From NCBI GenBank assembly GCA_963662905.2, contig CAXXFD010000002.1:62001-126000 (forward strand): DNA of 64,000 nucleotides, read 5' to 3'. Below, in pieces: positions 52,901 to 61,419 of this stretch. The stretch comes from G963662905 sp963662905. Lineage in GTDB: Bacteria; Bacteroidota; Bacteroidia; Bacteroidales; WRLA01. Position 1 is the first letter of the stretch. Each line of letters begins with the position of its first letter. The notes beneath the pieces are model-generated. The model saw nothing but the letters and a program-made list of their open reading frames with translations, had not been told where the DNA came from and ran no database searches. The position numbers and the translations under genes are program-made.

Positions 52901-53414
52901 TTGCCAGGCTTATGCAAAATTGCTGGGAGGCGAAATTGAACTGGAATCAGAACCGGGAAAAGGCAGTTGCTTTTATCTGAAGCTGCCATGTAAGCCCATA
53001 AAGCCAATGGAAAGCAAAGAAACATTTGGCAGAAGCATCAAAACATCGGAAAAACTGATCAATATTTTAATTGCGGAAGATGATGAGGACAATTACTTTT
53101 TACTGCATGAATTTTTAAGCAAAAACAATGTGCGCTGCCTGCATGCACTGGACGGAATAGAAGCCGTTGAAATAGTGCGCAGCAATGAGGACATCCAGCT
53201 GGTTTTGATGGATATTAAAATGCCGCGAATGGACGGTTTTGAAGCCACCCGGCGCATCCGCGACATAAAACCCAATTTACCTGTTATAGCACAAACGGCT
53301 TTTGCTTCTGAAGACGATAAAGTATTGGCTCTGGAAGCCGGATGCTACGATTATATCAGCAAACCGATTAGGTTGGCGGAGCTTTATGATATGATCCTAA
53401 AATACCATATTTAG
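49986..53414 (+). CDS. Soluble multi-PAS hybrid histidine kinase with receiver
   Basis: 1142 residues, no membrane helix. Order: unique N-terminus (~1-110); PAS/PAC 1 (~115-235, RLRRKDGTYSWIRSIG); a PAS-like region (~240-385); PAS/PAC 2 (~395-515, RMKTKDGHYKWIKGRG); PAS 3 (~520-640); PAS 4 (~650-765); HisKA with FLANMSHEIRTPMNG (His ~791); HATPase_c (GAGLGLSICQAYAKL); receiver (~1020-1140, LVLMDIKMPRMDG). PAS 3 has CYDLLYGRDSICPDCP and PAS 4 has RCDIICPKGPHKCP, cysteine pairs at matching places that could bind metal or sense redox state. Monocistronic; its output partner is not adjacent. Confidence 0.92.
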   Translation: MDTDKIFTESTHSQSTENADAAHFVVLNDPKTGNFKIIPQNGKTTDFDDQITPDKKEWKRLKDGIKELEEFNESTVRLQDDLYLIENQDNGNYLLTEIKTGNNITGEKRTGNNKNLTISFEAASDGLWFLDFLNNDVLYSDEYYKMLGYEVGEFDATFDSWANLIHPDDKKKALDIADQWIKKRTSHYENTFRLRRKDGTYSWIRSIGIVAERNNHGEIIRIIGRHKDISEEKRQEGERKQYIELFDNQPIALWQEDFSEVWKFTEGAKKTGKNLSLEILKNDVNLLNELSSKVKIIRCNKEAYQQIDRNSKNENLANLLAPEVLPVFAGQVMAIFEGKTQSHFEYSCTTDETNRSFILHWRAEPGFENDYSRVIVSVTEVTELNEAKKALKISEERLKVAFEGTLDGLWDWDLNSNKAFHSEQFARMLGFEPDELPYTSEAWSQLLHPDDIKYAYQKVNDYLSGKSSKYESVFRMKTKDGHYKWIKGRGKFVTDPDGQPERFIGFNTDITAQKNAEDRLEHSEHLLKTTLNSINEVVLFLDPDYTIKLANHAAARILNIPLYQFEGRKCYDLLYGRDSICPDCPAEKTLKTKTIQTSLRNRPDGTILDRKVYPAIIDRTLTGAVIVARDITKQVLDEKEILQSRNLAKENEAKWKLLYYNMPNASVQVNNQYIIEDVNEVTCRITGYSKKELIGQRCDIICPKGPHKCPVFDLGKLKIDNDETTVKAKDGTFVPVLKSCRRFQHEGTDIIIENFQDISHIKKIEHELVEARDKAEESDRLKSAFLANMSHEIRTPMNGIMGFAELLRQPNLSTDEQDVYLDVIRKSGKRMLNIISDLIDISRIEAGSTEIHEEETHTGQMLFDLFTFFKPEAKNKGITLINNWPKEGCTIITDKTKLNQILSNLIKNAIKYTHQGKIEIGCKKDDCLLTFYVKDTGIGIPKELHAKVFERFRQAELSVARQYEGAGLGLSICQAYAKLLGGEIELESEPGKGSCFYLKLPCKPIKPMESKETFGRSIKTSEKLINILIAEDDEDNYFLLHEFLSKNNVRCLHALDGIEAVEIVRSNEDIQLVLMDIKMPRMDGFEATRRIRDIKPNLPVIAQTAFASEDDKVLALEAGCYDYISKPIRLAELYDMILKYHI

Positions 53415-53431
53415 AGTTCGTCTATAAAGTC

Positions 53432-53447
53432 TCCCGAAATTTCGGGA
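53432..53447. repeat. 16-base perfect palindrome TCCCGAAATTTCGGGA
   Basis: Eighteen bases after the kinase stop codon. No T tract follows, so it is a repeat rather than a standard terminator. Confidence 0.7.
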
Positions 53448-53608
53448 TTGCTCAAAATCCAAATCCTCATCCCGTACCTACGGTACTGCGGTTTGGATTT
53501 TTAACACGTACTTCGACGACGCTCAGCATAGCACCTTGAATTTGAACTTTATAGAGCAAACTCTCGACTCTGTGGACAAGCACTATTTAGTTACTGTTTA
53601 TAATGGCA

Positions 53609-53649
53609 CCCGAAGGCTTCGGGATTATTTCTTCCGAAAGCTTTCGGAA
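53609..53649. repeat. Pair of perfect palindromes
   Basis: CCCGAAGGCTTCGGG (53609-53623) and TTCCGAAAGCTTTCGGAA (53632-53649) lie eight bases apart. Together with the palindrome at 53432 they share the core CCGAA...TTCGG. Confidence 0.7.
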
Positions 53650-53842
53650 TTGGAAACAGTTACTTCGGCAAGCTCAGAACAGTCATCCCGTAAAGGCGGA
53701 CAGGACTCCATGTTTCCTGTAAAGGAAAAGCATCGCACATCCTGGACCAAAAAACTTGCTTTATGAGATTTTATGAAATTGGGCAAAAAAAATCGTCCCG
53801 GCATTTGTACTTTTGAGGCTTAAAATCCACTAACGAAAGAAG

Positions 53843-54284
53843 CAGGGCAAACGCATCTTGATCATGCTATATTTGTCAGGCTGGATATTTGTTGCGTTTG
53901 AAAAAAACTTACATCTTGTGTCAGATTGATATATTGCGGTTTTTCTGTTTGAAAGCACAAAGCAGCAAATTGCTTCATTTGCGAAAACGAGAGAGGTTAT
54001 AAGCTTAACAAGAACCCCCAACAGCTTGAAAATGAAGCAAAAAGATAAATCGGCTTAGACCGCAGAGCGGTCAAATATGTATAAAGAGTTACCACAGAAC
54101 GCCACATACGACCCCGTCCGGGGTCGAACCTTAAATTAACATTTCCTTTTATAGATATGCAATCCCTTTGGGATTGAAGCCGAAATGGATTTAGACAGCT
54201 AACAGCTTTATTACCAATGAATTTGAAATGCATAGGAATAGGATTGTCAAAGAATAGTATAATATTTATAATACGTTTGCCCTG
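53843..54284. mobile_element. MITE-like non-autonomous element, copy 2 (442 bp)
   Basis: Same element as 20231-20671 in the same orientation. Ends CAGGGCAAACGCATC and ...CGTTTGCCCTG (11-bp matching terminal inverted repeat here, one arm slightly decayed). Flanked by a perfect 10-bp direct repeat ACGAAAGAAG (53833-53842 and 54285-54294), which is a target-site duplication and proves insertion. No gene inside. Confidence 0.88.
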
Positions 54285-54356
54285 ACGAAAGAAGAAAACA
54301 CCCATCCAATTCCATCATTTTTCCTATATTAGCCATAATTCAAAACGAAGCCAGCT

Positions 54357-57029
54357 ATGAGCCTACCACACATTTACGACTACCGCGTACGAGCCAATTA
54401 TCCCAATTTTACCTTTATCCGTTTTCTTGTCGATCAGGAAATCCGGCACAAAGAAAAAATTCCCTTTGAAGGTTATCTGCCACCTGAAGTTGAATATAGG
54501 GACAGCCCTGATGGGAATTTTAAAAAACTCAGGCTCAGGCTTCTCGACAGCCATTTTCTGGCAAGTGCCGAAGCGGAACAGGCAAAAGAATATCTGGCAA
54601 TGATTGTTGCTGCCAAAAACGGCAATAAAGAAACAGCAAAACGTTTGACCGGGATTAACCTTGCCTACCTCAAGGAACGAACAGATTATTATAACAAAAT
54701 TAAGATCATAGAAAATGATTTTATTGTTCCGTCTGTCAGCAGGGGAAATTACACAAACCGTAGCATCAGCCATAAAGGCACGATGCTGCTGGAATTGACC
54801 CAAAAAGGATATCCCGTGCCTGATTTTTGTATATTGACAGCTAAATCCTTTCTCGAAAATCAGGAAACAAGAAGTAAACTCATCGACAATGCGATCAGCA
54901 ATCTGGAACAACTCACCGGGCAGCAAATGGGAAATCCGGAAAACCCACTGATATTTGCCCTGCGCACAGCCATGCCTCAATATATACCCGGTTTGATGCC
55001 CACCTACCTCAATGTGGGCGTAAGCACTGCTGTTCATCAGGGCTTAACCAAAAAACACAAAAAGGAAAAAGCCGATAAAATTTACATCAATACGCTAAAA
55101 AGCCTTTTTGACCTTCTTTATGAGGGTTCTTCTGTGCCTGATGAGCTGGCGCCTTGCTTTGCACATCAGGCAAAAGACCGCCGGGAAGCCATTTCGTGGC
55201 TGGAAAATGCAATTAATGAAAAAGACCATAAGCTTATACAAGATGCGCGCTATCAATGTCACTATTTTGTGCAGCAAAGTCATGATTTTTTTAAACGCAA
55301 TGAAGATTTGCTGTTCACATTTCTCAACGGGGTGCATGCGTATCCTTCCCTTATTTTCCAGAAAATGGTTTGGACAGTCGGGAATCTCGATTGTTATCCC
55401 GGCGTGCTCTATTCGCGGCACAGCCGTACCGGTTTAGGCGTTCAGATTGAAAGCGTGCGCGATATTTTCGGGGAAGATATTATGACCGGAAATATTACTT
55501 CTGAGGATTTCGAGTATTTCGACAGGGAAGAAATAAAAGAGACCTATCCAGCTGTTTATCATGCACATCCATTACTGCCAATGCTGGAGCATAAACTTAA
55601 ATCACCGGCAACGATCGAATTTGCCGCAGAGGCTTTTGGAGGCCACGCCAGTTTATTTGCCGTATTGCAGTTGAACCAATCGGAGCTTACGGGCAGGTCG
55701 GCTTTGCTTTCCGCGATGGATCTTTTCGAAAAAGGCATCATAGACAAACAGCGCGTTCTGGAACTTATCCACCCCTACCATCTCCGGCAGATTTTTAGCG
55801 AACGTATTGATGACCGCAGCTACAACAGCATGCAGGTATTCAGCAAAGCTTTTAGCATTTTGCCCCGCTCGGCTGTTTCAGCAAAAATATATTTTAGTGC
55901 CAGTACAGCTATTGCGGCCAAACGGCAGGGCGAAAAAGTTTGCCTCTGCAAAGACCGTTTTGTACCGGAAGACACCATCATCCTGGGCGAAATGGACGCT
56001 ATCGTAAGTTTAAACCCTGCTGCAATTCACGTAGTTACGGCCTGTCGTGGTTATGGCATCCCGGCATTTTTAAACCTGCAAAACTTTGGCGTCCAGCTTA
56101 TAGAAGGACAGCTTCAAAATAAAAATGGCGTCAGGATATCTGAAGGCGAATGGGTTACTTTATCGAGCAAGCACCAAATATTGCTGCAAGGAAAAGCAAA
56201 ATTCAAACCCGCCCGTTTTATTAAATATCTGGAAGGCGCCCGGCTCGAAATGAACCCAAAAGAAAAAAATGTTTTTACGCGATTGAAATTGGCATACAAT
56301 AAATATATGGAAATTGTCAATTCACTGGAAACCGGTGATATCGTAGAATTGAGCGATCTGGTTAAACTTATCCGTAACGACCTCAGGGACGACCCGGATA
56401 AAGCCAAATCATTTGTAAACAACTGGTTTGATGACAATAAAGAACATTATTTAGAGCAAATCCTGAAGAGCGAACTGGGATCGCATCAGGATCAGAACCG
56501 TATCTATAATTACCTGACAACGGAACGTCAGGTTCGCTTCTTCAAAGAAATTATCCCCATTTGCCGCAAACGTGATATAAAAGGCTTTATGGCAGGCAGT
56601 TTTATGCTCGGCAGGTTCATCAGCAAAAGGCATCCTGTCACCTTCTGGAAAGCACTGAATGAAACCGAGATCGCTTTTCTGCTCAATGAAAGCGTGCTCT
56701 TCGAAAAATACCTCCAGGTGCTTTATGAAGTTGGCGAACAACATATTAACCGTGCCCGTTCAAAAATCCTGAACGAAGGTTTGTGGGATATTGAAATCAA
56801 CAATAACAATATCCGCACCTTCATCACATTAAAACTTGCCGGCAAAAACTGGGATGCCATCGAACAAGCCTCTTCCGAAGATGATTGTAAAGAAGTAGCA
56901 TCACTCTACAAGCAGCTCAAAAAGAACTATGGTGCGCTTTACGACTACAGCAAAACATGGTCGCTCCATCAGCTCAAAGAAATATGTGAAGAAGAGAACA
57001 TCCCGTTACCCGATGAAAATGAGCATTAA
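54357..57029 (+). CDS. PPDK-like protein: ATP-grasp and phosphohistidine domains without the PEP barrel
   Basis: 890 residues, cytosolic. After ~135 leading residues comes a pyruvate-phosphate-dikinase-like ATP-grasp region: GYPVPDFCILTAKSFL (~151), FALRTAMPQYIPGLMPTYLNVG (~200-221, compare SVRSGAPVSMPGMMDTILNLG), YSRHSRTGLG and FGEDIMTGNI. A swivelling domain follows with AIHVVTACRGYGIPAF, where His558 aligns with the phosphorylated His of TSHAAVVARGLGIPA. The C-terminal ~270 residues do not show the PEP/pyruvate TIM barrel and are helix-rich with no family recognised. It may transfer phosphate from ATP to an unknown acceptor. Separate from pyrG by 84 bases. Confidence 0.75.
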   Translation: MSLPHIYDYRVRANYPNFTFIRFLVDQEIRHKEKIPFEGYLPPEVEYRDSPDGNFKKLRLRLLDSHFLASAEAEQAKEYLAMIVAAKNGNKETAKRLTGINLAYLKERTDYYNKIKIIENDFIVPSVSRGNYTNRSISHKGTMLLELTQKGYPVPDFCILTAKSFLENQETRSKLIDNAISNLEQLTGQQMGNPENPLIFALRTAMPQYIPGLMPTYLNVGVSTAVHQGLTKKHKKEKADKIYINTLKSLFDLLYEGSSVPDELAPCFAHQAKDRREAISWLENAINEKDHKLIQDARYQCHYFVQQSHDFFKRNEDLLFTFLNGVHAYPSLIFQKMVWTVGNLDCYPGVLYSRHSRTGLGVQIESVRDIFGEDIMTGNITSEDFEYFDREEIKETYPAVYHAHPLLPMLEHKLKSPATIEFAAEAFGGHASLFAVLQLNQSELTGRSALLSAMDLFEKGIIDKQRVLELIHPYHLRQIFSERIDDRSYNSMQVFSKAFSILPRSAVSAKIYFSASTAIAAKRQGEKVCLCKDRFVPEDTIILGEMDAIVSLNPAAIHVVTACRGYGIPAFLNLQNFGVQLIEGQLQNKNGVRISEGEWVTLSSKHQILLQGKAKFKPARFIKYLEGARLEMNPKEKNVFTRLKLAYNKYMEIVNSLETGDIVELSDLVKLIRNDLRDDPDKAKSFVNNWFDDNKEHYLEQILKSELGSHQDQNRIYNYLTTERQVRFFKEIIPICRKRDIKGFMAGSFMLGRFISKRHPVTFWKALNETEIAFLLNESVLFEKYLQVLYEVGEQHINRARSKILNEGLWDIEINNNNIRTFITLKLAGKNWDAIEQASSEDDCKEVASLYKQLKKNYGALYDYSKTWSLHQLKEICEEENIPLPDENEH

Positions 57030-57082
57030 ACGGCCTTGATTTCTTGTGAAAAAAAAGGATACCATATTAGGATGATTATTTG

Positions 57083-57090
57083 TAGGTTTG
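57083..57090 (+). promoter_or_regulatory. -7 promoter box TAGGTTTG before pyrG
   Basis: Exact TAnnTTTG match, 23 bases before the ATG at 57114. Confidence 0.55.
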
Positions 57091-57113
57091 CGCTTTAATA
57101 AAATGACCGAATT

Positions 57114-58721
57114 ATGTCGAAAACGCGCTATATTTTTGTTACAGGAGGCGTAACCTCCTCACTGGGAAAAGGGATTATTTCAGCTTCACTGGCCAAACTG
57201 CTGCAAGCCCGAGGATACAGTGTTACCATTCAAAAGCTGGATCCTTATATCAATATCGATCCGGGCACACTCAACCCCTACGAACATGGCGAGTGCTTTG
57301 TAACTGAAGATGGCGCAGAAACCGATCTGGATCTTGGTCATTATGAACGTTTTATGAACCAGCCTACCAGTCAGGCAAATAATGTAACCACAGGACGAAT
57401 CTATCAGTCGGTGATTGATAAAGAAAGAAGGGGCGATTATCTAGGCAATACAGTTCAGGTTATTCCACACATTACCGATGAGATTAAATACCGCATCAAA
57501 ATACTGGGAAATACAGGCTATTATGACTTTGTAATTACAGAAATCGGCGGAACAGTTGGTGATATTGAATCCCTGCCATATGTGGAAACTGTCAGGCAGT
57601 TACGCTGGGAACTGGGCAAACGCTGCGTTGTTGTGCACCTTACACTCGTCCCATACCTTTCTGCTGCCGGTGAATTAAAAACGAAACCCACACAGCATAG
57701 CGTTAAAACATTGCTCGAAAGTGGTGTCCAGCCCGACATTATCGTTTGTCGTACCGAACATCATCTCCACCAGAGCCTGCGCAGTAAAATTGCTCTTTTC
57801 TGCAATGTAAACGAAACTTCGGTAATGGAATCTATTGACGCATCAACCATTTATGAAGTACCTCTGCTTATGCGACAGGAAGGACTGGATCAGGAAGTGC
57901 TGCGCAAATGCGAAATGCCTCTGGATACTTATCCCGATTTGCAACGCTGGGAAGATTTCCTTACGAAACTTAAAAACCCAAAAACGGAAGTCCGCATTGG
58001 CCTGGTGGGCAAATATGTTGAGCTAAAAGATGCATATAAGTCTATCATAGAATCATTTACACATGCCGGCACAGCCAATGAATGCAAGGTTAAACTGGAG
58101 ATGGTGCATTCCGAAGAGGTAAATGCTGAAAATGCTGAAGAAATGCTCAGCAATCTGGACGGTATTTTGGTAGCACCCGGATTTGGAAACCGTGGCATTG
58201 AAGGAAAAATTGAAGCCGTGCGCTATGCACGTGAAAACAAAATCCCTTTCCTCGGCATTTGTTTGGGCATGCAATGTGCCGTTATCGAATTTGCGCGCAA
58301 TGTGCTGAAACTCGAAAATGCCAATTCGACTGAGTTTAATAAACGCACGCCCAATCCTGTAATCGACATCATGGAAATGCAGAAAAAAATCAGCGGAATG
58401 GGCGGAACCATGCGACTGGGCGCTTATCCATGCCATTTGAAAGAAGGCAGCCTGGCATATGAAGCCTATAATACCAGTGAAATTACCGAACGACACAGGC
58501 ACCGCTATGAGTTCAACAACCATTACAGTGCTGCATACGAAAATGCCGGCATGAAACTCAGCGGCTTGAACCCCAAAGAAAATCTGGTGGAAATCATTGA
58601 GCTTAAAGACCATCCATGGTTCTTAGGCGTACAGTTCCATCCCGAATACAGAAGTACGGTAGCGCGTCCTCATCCGGTATTTGTGCGCTTTGTAAAAGCT
58701 GTAATCGACAACAAAAAATAA
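57114..58721 (+). CDS. pyrG: CTP synthase
   Basis: 535 residues, full length. Converts UTP to CTP with ATP and glutamine. Synthetase domain (1-~265): YIFVTGGVTSSLGKGIISASL with the P-loop, LDPYINIDPGTLNPYEHGE, and EIGGTVGDIESLPY. Glutaminase domain (~290-535): FLGICLGMQ holds the nucleophile Cys, and FHPEYRS the His/Glu pair. Cytosolic housekeeping enzyme of pyrimidine synthesis. Confidence 0.98.
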   Translation: MSKTRYIFVTGGVTSSLGKGIISASLAKLLQARGYSVTIQKLDPYINIDPGTLNPYEHGECFVTEDGAETDLDLGHYERFMNQPTSQANNVTTGRIYQSVIDKERRGDYLGNTVQVIPHITDEIKYRIKILGNTGYYDFVITEIGGTVGDIESLPYVETVRQLRWELGKRCVVVHLTLVPYLSAAGELKTKPTQHSVKTLLESGVQPDIIVCRTEHHLHQSLRSKIALFCNVNETSVMESIDASTIYEVPLLMRQEGLDQEVLRKCEMPLDTYPDLQRWEDFLTKLKNPKTEVRIGLVGKYVELKDAYKSIIESFTHAGTANECKVKLEMVHSEEVNAENAEEMLSNLDGILVAPGFGNRGIEGKIEAVRYARENKIPFLGICLGMQCAVIEFARNVLKLENANSTEFNKRTPNPVIDIMEMQKKISGMGGTMRLGAYPCHLKEGSLAYEAYNTSEITERHRHRYEFNNHYSAAYENAGMKLSGLNPKENLVEIIELKDHPWFLGVQFHPEYRSTVARPHPVFVRFVKAVIDNKK

Positions 58722-58787
58722 TCTTTTTGCCCGTTTCGGTTCTCAGGTACGTTTTCAGGCATAAAAGCGTTATGTTTTGAAAGCCTT

Positions 58788-59843
58788 ATGATGCAGCACA
58801 AAACAAAACTTTTATTCATTCTGGAAGTTTTCTTTTCAATTCTTGCTTTTGGTCAGGGAACCGGAGGTTTTTCGCGCTTTTATGACAGCGAGCTAAGCCT
58901 GAACCCGGCTTTCGCAGGTATTGCCCACGAAAAATGGGTCTTTAATGATATCCTGGCAATTACTCAGCTCAACGACAGTGTTAGCTTTTTCACAAACAGT
59001 GCGTCTTTTCATCTGAATTTTAAATTCTCGGAAGCTAAAAATTATTACGGTCTTAAAATCATTACCGAAAGGGATTACCGTATCGGGGCTGGCATTCATG
59101 ATGAAAGAAGGTGGTCTTCGGATTATCGCTATACATATTTCAGTGATTACCTGACATTTGCATATCATAAAATGACACCACAGGCAATGATTTCTTTTGG
59201 AGTTCAGGGCGGGATTTTCAAAACATCCGACTATCAGCCCGATTCCGTTCCGGGACTTGCCGACAGTCTGCAGCCCGCATTGATAAAAGGCGAATACACC
59301 CCCGATTTCAATTTTGGGATTATTTACAGCCGAAACCCAATGAGCTGCTGGAAAGATGACCAGCATTACCAATTTCAAATGGGCATTTCGGGCTATCATT
59401 TATTGCAGGATTTCAATAATTCCGAAGATACCGTACTGTTTCCGTCACGTACGATCAATGCACATGCCGGATACCTTATTAAAGTTAACCGCGCTATTGG
59501 GCTTATTCCCCGCGCATTATACACTTACAACGGAAAAGGAGAATTTAATGGAGGATTAACGCTTTTATTGCGGCAGCACGAAAGATTCTTTGACCGTTTG
59601 CGTTTTGGGATTCACTATAAAACCAGCCGCCATTTGGTCTTGTCCACCGGATTGCGTTTCTTTTTTGGTAATGAAAAGGAAGTAAAAGCAATTGATGTGG
59701 CCTTTAGCTATGACATTGATGTCCGCGGACAAAACCCTGAGTACTACCATCAAATGTCGTTCAGCCTGCGCTTTTATCCCTTTATGATCTGCTGGGAAAC
59801 ATCCCGGTGCTCTGATGCATATAAATTTGAGGAGATTTATTGA
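58788..59843 (+). CDS. PorP/SprF-family outer-membrane protein
   Basis: 351 residues with a signal peptide (LLFILEVFFSILAFGQ). The mature start SRFYDSELSLNPAFAGI carries the NPAFAG motif that opens PorP/SprF proteins; the rest is a barrel pattern with repeated aromatic strands (FGVQGGIFKTSDYQ, LVLSTGLRFFFG). PorP/SprF members serve type IX secretion and gliding adhesin export, often as partners of specific surface proteins. No type B sorting-domain protein is adjacent, so its client is not evident here. The end differs from the usual by a cysteine-containing tail (MICWETSRCSDAY). Confidence 0.82.
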   Translation: MMQHKTKLLFILEVFFSILAFGQGTGGFSRFYDSELSLNPAFAGIAHEKWVFNDILAITQLNDSVSFFTNSASFHLNFKFSEAKNYYGLKIITERDYRIGAGIHDERRWSSDYRYTYFSDYLTFAYHKMTPQAMISFGVQGGIFKTSDYQPDSVPGLADSLQPALIKGEYTPDFNFGIIYSRNPMSCWKDDQHYQFQMGISGYHLLQDFNNSEDTVLFPSRTINAHAGYLIKVNRAIGLIPRALYTYNGKGEFNGGLTLLLRQHERFFDRLRFGIHYKTSRHLVLSTGLRFFFGNEKEVKAIDVAFSYDIDVRGQNPEYYHQMSFSLRFYPFMICWETSRCSDAYKFEEIY

Positions 59844-59879
59844 TACCAGGCAGTTAAAACCAAATCACTGTCAAGATAA

Positions 59880-61358
59880 TTACTCCTTCACCCATTTCCC
59901 GCTTTCAGACCAGCCTGCTGAATTAGAAATTTTATAAACATAAGTGCCGGCAGGCAAAGCCGAGGTATTGATGATATTGCCTGTTCCCTGCACCTCTGTT
60001 TGGATCATGAGCTTTGCCCCCAAATCAAAAAGTTCGAGCTGGCAAGCACCAAGCTGCGGCCCCAGGTCGATGCGCATTTGCCCGCGCCCGGGATTAGGGC
60101 TGATCAGGATTGGGGAAATTTTCAGGTACTCATCTTCTATACTTGTGGTAATGGGTTGGTTGGGGATTTTATAAACCAATGAAAACTCCTCCTTGTTCCT
60201 GTAATAATTGGCTTTGGCGGTAATTACACACCCATCATCTATTGCTGTATTGATGGTTTGACTCCAGATGGTCATATTTTCACCAATTTTAATGTAGTAT
60301 GTCCACAATTCATTTAAATCAGAATCAAGCTTGGATATAACCATAGCTTTCTCTCCAAAAAAATACTGACCGGATAATTGCCCCCCAATTATTAATTCAC
60401 CTTTATCGTTTATCACCAAACTTCTACGAAAAGCCGCAAAACTGACAGTATCAGCAGAATTATGCATCGTCCAGTCACTTATAAACTCCAGATCAGCATT
60501 ATACTTCGCTAAATAAATATGTCTAACTGATTCTTTAGCATGATCAAGGCTATGCTTTAAGGTTCCGGAAATAAAAATGTTACCTTCATTATCCTGAACC
60601 ATCCCCGAAGGTTCTGTAATATATTGATGCTCTTCGCCATCAAACTTATAATGCTTAAATATACCCATACCCGAATCAAATCCAATAAGCTCTGCTGTGC
60701 TTGTACTAAATGGAGTGGTTGAACCATAAATATATCGTTTCCCATTACCTTTAATGTGAAACCGGGGCAATTGTATCCTTGATGAGTCGGTAAAAATAGA
60801 ATAGTACCATAAAGAATCAAACTGTGGATTAATGCAAATATAATCTGAAGCATCATAGTAGGAATACACGCCGGCTAGCACTGAATCTCCAAATACAATA
60901 GCAGTGCTTATGCTTCCATCATGGTTTAATGTAGGAGGAAAACCGGCCCATTCCATTTTCCAGCCCGACCCTATTTCCAACCGAACTACGCCCTCCACTG
61001 TTAAATCATTCCTTATGTGCTTCCTTACATAATATAATGATGTATCAGTACAACCTTCTGTGCCAAACAGGTACATCTCCCCATCAATATTCATTGGAAA
61101 CAGATAGGACAATTCCCCTGCCATAAAACTTTCTTTGATAAGCTGCCCAAACAAATCAATCAAATAAACCTTCGTACCATAAATACTGTCACTTTTATTG
61201 TGAATATATTCAGTATAATAATAAAAGTCGCCTTTTGAAGCAAGAGTTAAGGGCCATTGCTGTCCCTCATTCTCAAATTTTCGCATAAATGATTCCTGCG
61301 CAAAAGAGCTCATCACAACAAAAAGCCCCATTAAAAGTGAAAATGCTGATTTTTTCAT
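59880..61358 (-). CDS. Secreted beta-propeller-like protein with T9SS type A sorting domain
   Basis: 492 residues. Signal peptide (FSLLMGLFVVMSSFAQ). The central ~380 residues contain repeated strand groups of the kind MVQDNEGNIFISGTL, LVINDKGELIIGGQL and ISKLDSDLNELWTYY, as in SBBP/delta-60 type propeller proteins. The C-terminal ~75 residues are a T9SS type A domain (ISPNPGRGQMRIDLG, LPAGTYVYKISNSAG). Extracellular, function unknown. A second IS66 copy is inserted 61 bases before its ATG with its transposase reading towards it. Confidence 0.8.
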   Translation of the reverse strand: MKKSAFSLLMGLFVVMSSFAQESFMRKFENEGQQWPLTLASKGDFYYYTEYIHNKSDSIYGTKVYLIDLFGQLIKESFMAGELSYLFPMNIDGEMYLFGTEGCTDTSLYYVRKHIRNDLTVEGVVRLEIGSGWKMEWAGFPPTLNHDGSISTAIVFGDSVLAGVYSYYDASDYICINPQFDSLWYYSIFTDSSRIQLPRFHIKGNGKRYIYGSTTPFSTSTAELIGFDSGMGIFKHYKFDGEEHQYITEPSGMVQDNEGNIFISGTLKHSLDHAKESVRHIYLAKYNADLEFISDWTMHNSADTVSFAAFRRSLVINDKGELIIGGQLSGQYFFGEKAMVISKLDSDLNELWTYYIKIGENMTIWSQTINTAIDDGCVITAKANYYRNKEEFSLVYKIPNQPITTSIEDEYLKISPILISPNPGRGQMRIDLGPQLGACQLELFDLGAKLMIQTEVQGTGNIINTSALPAGTYVYKISNSAGWSESGKWVKE

Positions 61359-61419
61359 ATAGCTGTTTTAATTATTGATGTATGCGTATCTATTTACCCG
61401 AATTAATATTACATGACTT

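Larger units (their letters stand above)
53415..53842. other. Gene-free stretch with palindromes
   Basis: Holds three perfect small palindromes (below), GTACCTACGGTAC near 53476, a CGACGCTCAGC repeat fragment, and no credible gene. The one longer frame (53536-53766) runs straight through the palindromes and has no protein-like composition. Confidence 0.65.

Noticed and set aside
53536..53766. A 76-codon plus-strand frame
   Set aside because: It consists of palindromic repeat sequence and has no start-site context or protein-like pattern.
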